From NCBI GenBank assembly GCA_016200025.1, contig JACQFO010000056.1, forward strand, positions 1-20,106: a stretch of 20,106 bases of DNA, in the 5' to 3' direction. Both the position numbers and the translations under genes were made by a program. The DNA is from Nitrososphaerota archaeon (GTDB lineage Archaea > Thermoproteota > Nitrososphaeria > Nitrososphaerales > Gagatemarchaeaceae). Positions 1 to 7,017 of the stretch are shown here, piece by piece. The notes beneath the pieces are model-generated. The model did not search any database. It was not told the origin of the DNA and saw nothing but the letters and a program-made list of their open reading frames with translations. How positions within the stretch are numbered: the first letter of the stretch is position 1; each line of letters opens with the position of its first letter.

Positions 1-252
1 GAACTCGCATACCGGGGTACCAGTGTCCCCCTGACCGTACCCCAATCAGTCCTGACCTCCAAGACGTCCCCGATCTACGCCCTGGACCGCCGCAAAAATT
101 CTTCGGCCGCACCGGAGTATCCGGGCAGGGTTTCCATGCAGAAAGAGCGGAGGTCCAAAGGTCTTAAAGGATTGCTCGCCCCGTTCACCGAAAGGGTTAT
201 TGACTCTGGGACTTCGCGGGTCAGAGAGTTACCCAGGGTGTTCCATGCTTGA
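1..252 (+). other. Leading 248 bases with a possible partial upstream ORF
   Basis: Frame 1 is open from the left edge to a TGA at 250-252, about 83 codons. That TGA overlaps the TTG start of the ABC ATPase as TTGA, the same 4-base coupling style used throughout this window. The first ~100 bases have GC-rich third positions like the neighbouring genes, but the second half does not, and I recognise no protein family. A TATA-like CTTAAAG lies near 163-169 and could instead be the promoter of the ABC operon. No tRNA or other RNA gene was seen. It may be the 3' end of a real gene or simply leader DNA. Confidence 0.3.
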
Positions 253-1247
253 CAAGAGAATCAACGCGGTCTGTCGAAGTCTCCGGACTGAAGAGGGAGT
301 TCAAGAGCAAGTCCGGACCGGTCGTCGCGCTCGACGGAGTCAGCCTCGACGTGGGCGAAGGGGAGATCTTCGGCGTCCTGGGGCCCAACGGGGCCGGCAA
401 GACTACGATGATCAGGATACTTTCGACCCTGCTTCTTCCGACTGGGGGTGCCGCGAAGGTCATGGGCTTTGACGTTGAGCACGAGCCGGAGAAGGTCAGA
501 AGGGTCATCAACATGGCGAGCGGCGCCGAGAAAGCAGGCTACGATTTCATCAGCGCCAAGAGGAACCTTTGGTTCTTCTCGCAGCTCTACGGCATGCCGA
601 GTGCTCTCGCGGAGAAGCGCATCACTGAGCTTTCGGAGACGCTGGGGCTTACGAAGTACCTCGACAGGAAGTTCTATGCCCTTTCCACTGGGTACAGGCA
701 GAGGGCCACGATAGCCCGGGCCTTCATCAACGACCCCAAGGTCGTCTTCCTCGATGAGCCCACGATCGGGCTGGACGTGATGACTGCCAGGAGCATCCGC
801 GACTTCCTGCGGTCTGAGGCCAGCAAGAACGGGCGGACGATCATGCTGGCGACCCACAACATGGCTGAGGTCGAGGCGATCTGCGACAGGGTGGCGATTA
901 TCGACAAGGGGAAGATTATAGCGGCCGGGACTCCGGAGGAGCTCAAGCGCCGGCTTGGGGCCCCTGCCCTGGTCATGGAAGTCTCGCCTCCTCCGAAGGA
1001 CCTCGAGATGCTGAGGCTGGTCGCTGGAGTGAAAGGGTTCACCTCGTCCGCGGACGACGAGAGGGAGCTTTCTACGATTCAGGTGGTCGTCGAGAGCGAC
1101 GCCGCGTCGAAGGGCGCCTTGGATGCCATGACTGCCTCGGGGCACAAGGTAGTGGCCTCATGGAGGAAGGAAGCGACCCTGGAGGAGGTCTTCGTCGCCC
1201 TAGTAGGCAGCGGGTTCAAGGAGAGGGAAGAGGAAGTTGGCAGTTAG
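249..1247 (+). CDS. ABC-2 type exporter, ATP-binding protein
   Basis: This is the cytoplasmic ATPase of an export-type ABC transporter, 332 residues. Walker A GPNGAGKTT is at residues 45-53, the signature appears as LSTGYRQR near 145-152 (canonical LSGGQ altered), Walker B VVFLDEP is at 165-171, and the H-loop THN is at 202-204. The usual Q-loop glutamine is not evident in the stretch around residues 87-106, which resembles archaeal ABC-2 ATPases of the drug/NodI-like class. A C-terminal extension of about 90 residues follows the nucleotide-binding domain, as in that class. The start is TTG at 249, because the in-register ATG at 245 is out of frame; GGTG at 237-240 can serve as ribosome-binding site. 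The 3' end overlaps the next permease. The substrate is unknown. Confidence 0.93.
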   Translation: MTRESTRSVEVSGLKREFKSKSGPVVALDGVSLDVGEGEIFGVLGPNGAGKTTMIRILSTLLLPTGGAAKVMGFDVEHEPEKVRRVINMASGAEKAGYDFISAKRNLWFFSQLYGMPSALAEKRITELSETLGLTKYLDRKFYALSTGYRQRATIARAFINDPKVVFLDEPTIGLDVMTARSIRDFLRSEASKNGRTIMLATHNMAEVEAICDRVAIIDKGKIIAAGTPEELKRRLGAPALVMEVSPPPKDLEMLRLVAGVKGFTSSADDERELSTIQVVVESDAASKGALDAMTASGHKVVASWRKEATLEEVFVALVGSGFKEREEEVGS

Positions 1248-2046
1248 CCCCTGGGTCCGGACCATGAAGGCGAGAGCCCTGGTGAGGCTCTGGAGCATCT
1301 TCGGCGAACCGCTCTGGATCGTGGTGAGCATTGGATTCCCTGTCCTCTCGTCCCTAGCGCTCTCCCTCCTGTACTACAGCATCGGTGCTGGCAACTACAT
1401 CGGGTTCGCGGTGCTAGGAGGGGTGATGGTCGCATTCTGGGGGAACGTGCTCTGGTCGATGGCGAGCCAGTTCAACTGGGACAAGCAGGAGGGGCTCTTT
1501 GAGATCTACCTGACGTCGCCGGCGTCGATCACCGCGATCCTGGTCGGCATGTCCGTCGGGGGGATCGTCGGGACTGTGCCCACGGCCGTGATCGTGACCG
1601 CCATCGGGTGGGTCCTCTTCCATCCGGCCGTGGCGGCCTCGTGGGGGGCCGTTGCCATTACCTTCGCCCTCACGCTGGCGTCGCTCTATGCCCTGGGGAT
1701 GACCCTCTCGTCTCTGTACCTTGTCTACGGAAGGGAGGCCGAGTCGATGAACGAGGTGCTTCAGGAGCCCGTCTCGATGGTCTCGGGGCTCTATTTTCCG
1801 TCGGTGGGGAGCCTATCGCCCTTCCCTTTCGCCCTCCAAATCGTAGTCTCCCTTATTCCCCTCACTCTGGGCATGGACGCGCTAAGGCAGAGCCTGTTCT
1901 CCTCTCCGGGGTTCGTGAGCCTGTGGGTGGACCTTGGGGCGCTCGCGGTCATGGCCGTGGCCTTCTTGGCGATCGCGGCATTTTCCCTGAAAGCGCTTGA
2001 GATGAAGGGGAGGAGAGACGGGACCATATCGGTGCGGATCAGATGA
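1237..2046 (+). CDS. ABC-2 type transporter permease (first)
   Basis: An integral membrane protein of 269 residues with about six hydrophobic segments (roughly residues 27-47, 54-75, 100-127, 132-163, 195-213 and 229-252), the layout of ABC-2 family permeases. It should form the translocation path with the ATPase encoded immediately upstream and the second permease downstream. The TTG start at 1237 lies inside the end of the ATPase gene (stop at 1245-1247), preceded by a purine-rich GAGGAAG. An internal ATG at 1264 is an alternative start that would remove nine residues. The stop TGA overlaps the next ATG as ATGA. The substrate cannot be read from the sequence. Confidence 0.9.
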   Translation: MAVSPWVRTMKARALVRLWSIFGEPLWIVVSIGFPVLSSLALSLLYYSIGAGNYIGFAVLGGVMVAFWGNVLWSMASQFNWDKQEGLFEIYLTSPASITAILVGMSVGGIVGTVPTAVIVTAIGWVLFHPAVAASWGAVAITFALTLASLYALGMTLSSLYLVYGREAESMNEVLQEPVSMVSGLYFPSVGSLSPFPFALQIVVSLIPLTLGMDALRQSLFSSPGFVSLWVDLGALAVMAVAFLAIAAFSLKALEMKGRRDGTISVRIR

Positions 2047-2885
2047 TCAGCTTCAGGTCCCTCTTCGCCTCCGCGTGGATGGGCATCCAGCACGACTTGG
2101 CTTGGACTTCGCCTCCCGCAGCCCTGGTCCTCCGCACTGTGGCGCCGTTCGCGTCAGCCATGACCGTCTCGATAATCTACTGGTTCGGCGTGACCCACAG
2201 CGGACTCACCTTCGACCCAGCCAGGCTCGCCTTCATCCTGGTCGGCTCGACGCTATACGCCCACGTCGCCTCCTACGCCTGGGTCCCGACCATCGCGATC
2301 GCTGAGGGAAAGAACCTGTCAGTCTTCCCGCACATCTATCTGACCGCGAGGTCGACGGCGCTCTACGTCGCCGGGAGGGCTCTATCCTCATTCGCGATTT
2401 CTTCGACGACATCCCTCGCGGCCTTGGCCGTGGCCTACTACGTCCTCAGCGGGTTCCTGCAGACAACCATAATCCTGACAATCACCCCCGCCTCGCTGCT
2501 GATGTTGGCTGTCGCCCTCTTCGCGAACATCCCGGCCGCGTTGGGCCTGGGCTACTTCCTGGGAGCGTACTCCCTGTACGCGAGCAAGTTTGAGTGGTCT
2601 TTGCCCGGGTACGTCGCCGGCCTGTTGATGGTCTTCTCAGGGGCGCTCTTCTCGACGTCGATACTTCCCTGGGGAGTCTCCACCGTGGCATCCTATCTGC
2701 CGTTCACCCTCTTCATCCAAGCCTCCCGGGATGCCCTGATCTATGGCAACCTGGGCGACTACCTTACCTCGTTGGGGCTCTGCATCCTCGGAGGGGTGGG
2801 CCTCCTCCTGGTCAGCCTATGGGTCTACCTCGCCGCAGAGAGGCGGGCGAGGAGAGACGGCGTCCTCGACCGGCGCCTGGCGTAG
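2043..2885 (+). CDS. ABC-2 type transporter permease (second)
   Basis: A second, divergent permease of 280 residues with about six hydrophobic segments (around 27-49, 62-84, 104-137, 141-175, 187-206 and 243-263). The ATGA overlap with the upstream permease implies translational coupling and fixes the ATG at 2043. One ATPase with two non-identical permeases suggests a heterodimeric channel with an ATPase homodimer. The C-terminus ends in a short basic tail after the last membrane segment. The gene converges on Elp3, whose stop lies 32 bases away. Export of a lipid, drug or peptide is typical of the family, but no specific substrate is indicated. Confidence 0.88.
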   Translation: MISFRSLFASAWMGIQHDLAWTSPPAALVLRTVAPFASAMTVSIIYWFGVTHSGLTFDPARLAFILVGSTLYAHVASYAWVPTIAIAEGKNLSVFPHIYLTARSTALYVAGRALSSFAISSTTSLAALAVAYYVLSGFLQTTIILTITPASLLMLAVALFANIPAALGLGYFLGAYSLYASKFEWSLPGYVAGLLMVFSGALFSTSILPWGVSTVASYLPFTLFIQASRDALIYGNLGDYLTSLGLCILGGVGLLLVSLWVYLAAERRARRDGVLDRRLA

Positions 2886-2916
2886 AAGCCGTAGTACGAA
2901 GCGCGACCCAGTTTTC
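2886..2916 (+). terminator. Possible weak T-run terminator in convergent gap
   Basis: The 31-base gap between the second permease (+) and Elp3 (-) contains a short T4 run (about 2911-2915) just before the Elp3 stop. Archaeal terminators are often short U-runs without a hairpin, so this could end the ABC transcript. The run is short and the call is tentative. Confidence 0.25.
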
Positions 2917-4509
2917 CTAGCTCAGTCGTTTCGCCATGTAGGGTCCGAGCCTGCTGTACCCGAGCTTAGCGTAGTACTCCCGCGTCCCCACTGCGCTCGT
3001 CACGAGCAGGGTCCTGGCCCCGAGGCTCTCCGTCGCGACCTTCTCCATTTCAGCCATCAATGATGCCCCGAGACCGCGATGCTGCCATGCCAGCGGGTCT
3101 CTAAGGCCGACGCTGACTGTGCGCCCATAGACTCTCAGCTCCCTCACCACAGCCGCGCCCCGCATTTCTGAGCGGTGGGCGAGGTCCGACGGGAGCCTCA
3201 CTCTTGCGAAGCCAGCGACCCTGCCCGTCCTTGGATGTTGGTAACATCCGAAGATCTCTACTCCTCCTGAAGCTGGATACCTCTCCTCTCTGTATTCCAG
3301 GGGCTCTTCTTCCAGCTCCGAAGGGTCCGTCAGCGCTACCTCTCGGCATCTGATGCATTTGCACTCGAAGCCCTTTTCCCTGACCCTTGCAAGGACGAGC
3401 TCCCTCAGGTTCCCGTTCCTGACACCGCCGGTGATTTCGTGCGACGGGATCTCCCTCTGTATCCTCATGATCCTGTGCCATTGGGGGACGAACCTCTTCA
3501 TTTCACTGAGCATCTCGACGACCGTCTCGGTGGAGTAGGGCCGGTAGAGCCCGGCCTCCAGCTGTCGGTGCAGCGAGGTGCCCGGTACAACGAGGGTAGG
3601 GTAGATCTTCGACATGTCCGGACGGAACGCCTCTTCCTCGAAGAGAATGCGCAGGTCCTGAAGGTCGGTCTGCGGGTCGGCACCGGGAAGGCCCGGCATC
3701 ATGTGCGCCGTGACTTTCAGCCCGGCGTCCCTGGCGACCTGGAAGGCGTTGGCCGTGTCCTCGACCGTGTGCCCGCGGTTGCTGCGATGCAGAATCGGGT
3801 CTCTGAGGCTCTGGACGCCGATCTCGAGCCTGGTGATGCCGTAGGCTAGCATTAAGTCGACGTCCCTGGGCCTGCACCAGTCGGGCTTTGACTCCAAGGT
3901 GAGACCGACGCAACGGTTTTCGGCAGTTTCGTTTGCGGCCTGGGCGTCCTCCAAGTTCGTCGATCGATGACCATTGAGCCCTTCGTAGACCCCCTTTACG
4001 AAAGAGGCCTGGTAATCGGCGGACAGGGCGATGAATGTCCCTCCTTCTATGATCGTCTCCACCTTGCCGGTGGGGTGCCCGTTCGACGAATACTTCGCAA
4101 GAGACCGGCGGACCTGCCTGAAGGGGTCGAACCCGAGAGCCAAGGCCCCTCTCATGCCGGGACTGTCAGGAAGGTAGCTCTGTGGGGTTCCGATGGTCGG
4201 GCCTCCCGGGCAGAAGACGCACGTGCCGTGGGGGCAGGAGAACGGCGCTGAAAATGCGGTGACTACGACGATACCGGATGCGCTCCTCCTCGGATGGAGC
4301 CTGAGCATCTCCTGGAAACGCGGTCGGACCTCTTCCGAGAGGGCGGCGAGGATATCGGAGTTGGAGACGTACCTGTCGAGGCCGAAGTCCCTTGCGACCT
4401 GCTTCTTGAGCTTCTCGAGGGCAGCCTTAGAGGCGACCGACCCGTCCATCACACGGGCGGCTATGAAACCAGCCGCGTCGTCGACCGGTGCGGAGGGCTG
4501 GAGGGTCAC
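2917..4509 (-). CDS. elp3: Elp3-type tRNA wobble-uridine radical SAM acetyltransferase
   Basis: Archaeal Elp3 homologue, 530 residues, expected to carboxymethylate uridine-34 of tRNA using acetyl-CoA and SAM. The radical SAM cluster cysteines are C92, C97 and C100 in CPHGTCVFC, followed by PGGP. A GGTF strand follows, and a C-terminal GNAT domain covers roughly residues 395-530 with an acetyl-CoA loop QHRGLG and the Elp3-typical SAVGTREYY...GY segment. A cysteine pair in ECKCIRC before the GNAT domain probably belongs to the zinc-binding linker. The start is GTG at 4509, because its GTGA overlaps the stop codon of S30e upstream. The two genes should therefore be co-translated from the promoter near 4719. 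Length and motifs are complete. Confidence 0.96.
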   Translation of the reverse strand: MTLQPSAPVDDAAGFIAARVMDGSVASKAALEKLKKQVARDFGLDRYVSNSDILAALSEEVRPRFQEMLRLHPRRSASGIVVVTAFSAPFSCPHGTCVFCPGGPTIGTPQSYLPDSPGMRGALALGFDPFRQVRRSLAKYSSNGHPTGKVETIIEGGTFIALSADYQASFVKGVYEGLNGHRSTNLEDAQAANETAENRCVGLTLESKPDWCRPRDVDLMLAYGITRLEIGVQSLRDPILHRSNRGHTVEDTANAFQVARDAGLKVTAHMMPGLPGADPQTDLQDLRILFEEEAFRPDMSKIYPTLVVPGTSLHRQLEAGLYRPYSTETVVEMLSEMKRFVPQWHRIMRIQREIPSHEITGGVRNGNLRELVLARVREKGFECKCIRCREVALTDPSELEEEPLEYREERYPASGGVEIFGCYQHPRTGRVAGFARVRLPSDLAHRSEMRGAAVVRELRVYGRTVSVGLRDPLAWQHRGLGASLMAEMEKVATESLGARTLLVTSAVGTREYYAKLGYSRLGPYMAKRLS

Positions 4510-4673
4510 CTGCGCATCCAGTTCTGGCCTGGCTTGCGCTTCAGGGTGAAACGTTTCTCGTAGGTCCTCCTGTTTCTGACCTTCGGGATCTTTCCTTTCT
4601 TCGGTTTCCCTTCTAGCTTGGGAGTCTGGCTGCGGACTTTTCCGGCCTTTGTTAGGCTACCGTGTGTTGGCGT
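4506..4673 (-). CDS. rps30e: 30S ribosomal protein S30e (ACG start)
   Basis: A small basic protein of 55 residues. The frame reads PTHGSLTKAGKVRSQTPK near the N-terminus, RVRNRR-like VRNRRTYEKRF in the middle, and PGQNW near the C-terminus, which is the archaeal S30e pattern. It is a small-subunit ribosomal protein found in TACK archaea and eukaryotes. The family normally begins MPTHGSL. Here the first codon is ACG at 4673-4671, an in-frame TAA lies three codons upstream, and no ATG, GTG or TTG occurs until a Met three residues from the end. A strong AGGAGGT sits 8 bases before the ACG, so ACG initiation (or a T-to-C error or editing) is implied. The stop TGA overlaps the Elp3 GTG. Standard gene callers will miss this gene. 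Confidence 0.92.
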   Translation of the reverse strand, partial: TPTHGSLTKAGKVRSQTPKLEGKPKKGKIPKVRNRRTYEKRFTLKRKPGQNWMRR

Positions 4674-4681
4674 TAGTTCTT

Positions 4682-4688
4682 ACCTCCT
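4682..4688 (-). promoter_or_regulatory. Shine-Dalgarno site of S30e
   Basis: On the minus strand the sequence reads AGGAGGT, a near-complete match to the archaeal anti-SD, ending 8 bases before the ACG at 4673. This spacing identifies the ACG as the initiation site. Confidence 0.8.
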
Positions 4689-4714
4689 ATCAGAGTAGAA
4701 TCATCGAAATTGAG

Positions 4715-4723
4715 TATATATTT
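4715..4723 (-). promoter_or_regulatory. TATA box for S30e-elp3
   Basis: On the minus strand AAATATATA occurs in an AT-rich patch within otherwise GC-rich DNA. Its centre is about 46 bases before the ACG, which would place transcription start near 4693 and leave a leader of about 20 bases containing the AGGAGGT site. Confidence 0.7.
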
Positions 4724-4813
4724 CTAGCTCTGCACGGTTCTGGTGCGTCTTAGGGTCTTGACAGGTTTGGAGGCCCCTGCGAGTTCTAGTGGTGCAACTC
4801 GGGGCATTGCGAT

Positions 4814-5374
4814 TCAGCCGCAGGTGATAGGATTGATGTTCTGAACTTGGAGGTCGATTGTGACTATATACTGGCTTTCATTCGAGCCACTACTGAACCA
4901 GAATCGATGCGTTCCAAGGTGGCATGTTACGCTCATAACGATGAATCCGCCTGGCCCACCTGGGGAGTGCATATCTTCGACCCAGTAACCTAGTGAGCTT
5001 AGCGAATCTAATTCGGCGTAGGTCCCAATGGGAGCCCTGTAGACCATGACAAGTCTCTCAGGATGACCGACAGTCACGTTGAAGGAAGCCCTACAGTAGA
5101 CAGGCGAGCAATTGGCTGGTATCGCAAGGGTGGTCCGGTTGTAGGGCCCATTGATGTAGAAAGCGCCGCCCACTTGTCGGAAGGGGGAGCATTCGCCACC
5201 TGCTTCCGAGCAGATGTGATTGGCCGATTGGTCGCTGAGGTAAATGTCGTATTGATGCCAGCCGAGGACAAGTGCGCCAGTTCCAAGAACCACTACCAAG
5301 AAGATAATCGCCGCCTCGTTACGACGGTTCTCGACCTGCCCCAGCATGACCCGTCCTTTGAGTTCTCTTTCCAT
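4814..5374 (-). CDS. Orphan membrane-anchored extracellular protein
   Basis: I do not recognise a family. The 186-residue protein (from ATG 5374) has a charged cytoplasmic N-terminus, one hydrophobic segment at about residues 21-39, and a ~145-residue outer part. The outer part has six cysteines (55, 62, 89, 94, 151, 185), which could form three disulfides, and several N-glycosylation sequons (NRT, NVT, NES). It therefore looks like a type II membrane-anchored surface protein. A GTG at 5434 in the same frame would add 20 residues. GC content is visibly lower (around 45-50% in sampled lines) than the neighbouring genes, consistent with a lineage-specific or acquired gene. The 140-base gap downstream holds the S30e promoter and no other gene. 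Confidence 0.72.
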   Translation of the reverse strand: MERELKGRVMLGQVENRRNEAAIIFLVVVLGTGALVLGWHQYDIYLSDQSANHICSEAGGECSPFRQVGGAFYINGPYNRTTLAIPANCSPVYCRASFNVTVGHPERLVMVYRAPIGTYAELDSLSSLGYWVEDMHSPGGPGGFIVMSVTCHLGTHRFWFSSGSNESQYIVTIDLQVQNINPITCG

Positions 5375-5510
5375 TAAGTCTAACGCACTCCGGCGGGCCG
5401 AGTTTGAATAGCCTTCTTGATGAGAGCCTTCCACCTGATTCCATCCAGGCCTAAGTCCAACCCCGCCGTCTGCGCGCGCGTCCTCTTCGGACGAGGAATC
5501 CTATTTAGTC

Positions 5511-6266
5511 ATGTCCCAGGGGCACGGCGTGATGAAATCTGAGAGGCTAATTCTAGGATTTGGGGTAGCCGTCCTCGCCTTGGTCGCCTGGGGTCTGACA
5601 ATCCTCAACGTCGGGCCCATGGTTGGCGTCCCAGGTCTCCCCATCGACTTCACCTCGCTGTCCCTGTTCGTCCTAGCTTGGACCTTGAGCATGATAGCCA
5701 TGATGTTCCCGACTGCGGTCCCGATGCTGCTGATGTTCCTGCATGTCGGCCGCAACTCATCTGAAGAGATTCGCGCAGGAGGGGGACCGACCCCGGCGAA
5801 GGCTGTCCTCTTTGTAGGGACATACCTCGGGGCTTGGGTCGGAGCTGGGGTCGCCTTCTACGTGGCGGCGGCGATCGTGCTCAGCCAGCTTCCCATCTCA
5901 TACAACCTGTTCATTGGGACGACCCTGGGCGTCGGCCTGGCGCTGATCCTCGTCGCCGCCTACCAGCTCTCCCCCGTCAAGGGCGAGTGTCTGGCGAGAT
6001 GCCACCCGAATTCGTTCATTTTCCGCTATTACAGGGGAGGACGCTTCGGTGCCTCGAGGATGGGGCTTGAATATGCAGAATACTGCGTCGGCTGCTGCTG
6101 GGTAATGATGATCTTCCTAATGGTCTCGGCTGCGATGGGGCTCGTATGGATGGCCGCGTTCACGGCCATCATCTTCGCGGAGAGGAACCTCCCGCTCAGG
6201 TCCTGGGTGCCGAAGGTCTTCGGGGTGGGCTTCTTTGTGGCCGGGGCCGCTTTGGTCATCATTTGA
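5511..6266 (+). CDS. DUF2182 predicted metal-binding integral membrane protein
   Basis: A 251-residue polytopic membrane protein with about six hydrophobic segments (12-32, 48-77, 97-124, 133-152, 192-218, 235-251). It carries the DUF2182 hallmarks: AMMFPTAVPM near residues 63-72, YQLSPVKGECLARC at 151-164, and YCVGCCW at 191-197. Cysteines 160, 164, 192, 195 and 196 form the presumed metal-binding clusters. The biochemical role of the family is not established. The DUF1326 gene follows 68 bases downstream, the usual neighbour of DUF2182, supporting a joint metal-related function (inference). The ATG at 5511 is used; ATG at 5532 is an alternative that would drop seven residues. No convincing TATA box was seen. 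Confidence 0.9.
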   Translation: MSQGHGVMKSERLILGFGVAVLALVAWGLTILNVGPMVGVPGLPIDFTSLSLFVLAWTLSMIAMMFPTAVPMLLMFLHVGRNSSEEIRAGGGPTPAKAVLFVGTYLGAWVGAGVAFYVAAAIVLSQLPISYNLFIGTTLGVGLALILVAAYQLSPVKGECLARCHPNSFIFRYYRGGRFGASRMGLEYAEYCVGCCWVMMIFLMVSAAMGLVWMAAFTAIIFAERNLPLRSWVPKVFGVGFFVAGAALVII

Positions 6267-6295
6267 CCGGACTGGTTGCTGGACCCGCTGACAGG

Positions 6296-6304
6296 GATAA
6301 ATAG
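6296..6304 (+). promoter_or_regulatory. TATA box for DUF1326 gene
   Basis: GATAAATAG, preceded by purine-rich ACAGG, lies about 35 bases before the TTG at 6335. Transcription would start near 6326, giving a very short leader. It indicates that the DUF1326 gene can be transcribed independently of DUF2182. Confidence 0.6.
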
Positions 6305-6334
6305 CACGCAGGATCGAGCGGCGCGACAGTCAAT

Positions 6335-6934
6335 TTGCCAGAAAAATGGGCACTAGACGGAGACTGGATCAACTCCTGCAGTTGCGACTCAGGCTGCCCC
6401 TGCCTCTTCTACTCAGACCCGACGAAGGGACACTGCGACGCCCTAGACGGGTTCCACATCAACAAGGGCAAGTACGGAAAGGTCAAGCTCGACGGCCTCA
6501 ACGTCGTCATGGCGAGCCACGCCCCAGGGAACTTCTGGAAGGGGAACTGGAGCGCCGCGCTTTACCTCGACAACAGGGCCAACAAGGACCAGCAGATGGC
6601 CCTCGAGACCATCTTTGGTGGCAAGGCGGGAGGCGCCCCGGCGCTCCTGGCCGGGCTCATCAAGGAGCTCAAGGGCCTGAAGTGGACGCCCATCGAATTC
6701 GACGCAAAGAAGATTTGGGTCAAGGTCCCTGGCGTACTAGAGTACCAGCTGAAGCCAACTGAGGGAGGAGACAAGAAGAAGCCGATTCAGGTGTCGAACC
6801 ACCCGCTGTCACCCGCCGTGGACTCCATGAGCATGGGCACGGGAGTGATGAGCCACTTCAAGGACTACGGCATGGAGTGGGACAACACGGGCAAGGACGG
6901 CAACTACTCAGGCTTCCACTTCAAGGGCCCCTAG
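6335..6934 (+). CDS. DUF1326 Cys-rich protein
   Basis: A soluble protein of 199 residues with the N-terminal DUF1326 pattern: W..DG..INSCSCDSGCPC with cysteines 15, 17, 21, 23 and 34, then a GKYGKVKLDGLNVVMA segment. The C-terminal part keeps the conserved MSHFKDYGMEW...G...FHFKG ending. The cysteine cluster suggests metal or redox binding, but the family has no proven function. The start is TTG at 6335; the protein N-terminus PEKWALDGDW begins right at the family domain, so a longer form is not needed. It sits directly after DUF2182, the recurring partner, and has its own TATA box. It is followed by the Nop5 promoter region. Confidence 0.9.
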   Translation: MPEKWALDGDWINSCSCDSGCPCLFYSDPTKGHCDALDGFHINKGKYGKVKLDGLNVVMASHAPGNFWKGNWSAALYLDNRANKDQQMALETIFGGKAGGAPALLAGLIKELKGLKWTPIEFDAKKIWVKVPGVLEYQLKPTEGGDKKKPIQVSNHPLSPAVDSMSMGTGVMSHFKDYGMEWDNTGKDGNYSGFHFKGP

Positions 6935-6971
6935 CAACAGCTGGGGCGCTCGATTTTGTTTCTCGAATTCC

Positions 6972-6988
6972 TCTAAAACGCTTTAATG
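6972..6988 (+). promoter_or_regulatory. Candidate TATA region for nop5-fibrillarin
   Basis: Two AT-rich candidates occur, TCTAAAAC at 6972-6979 and CTTTAATG at 6981-6988. They predict transcription starts near 7002 or 7011. Either would exclude the in-frame GTG at 6988 and support TTG 7018 as the Nop5 start. Confidence 0.45.
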
Positions 6989-7017
6989 TGCTCGAGGGGG
7001 AGCAGGCTAGACCTGAT

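Noticed and set aside
261..1145. Long minus-strand open frame (294 codons)
   Set aside because: It is entirely antisense to the ABC ATPase, is rich in Arg, Pro and His from GC-rich antisense coding, and has no recognisable motif.
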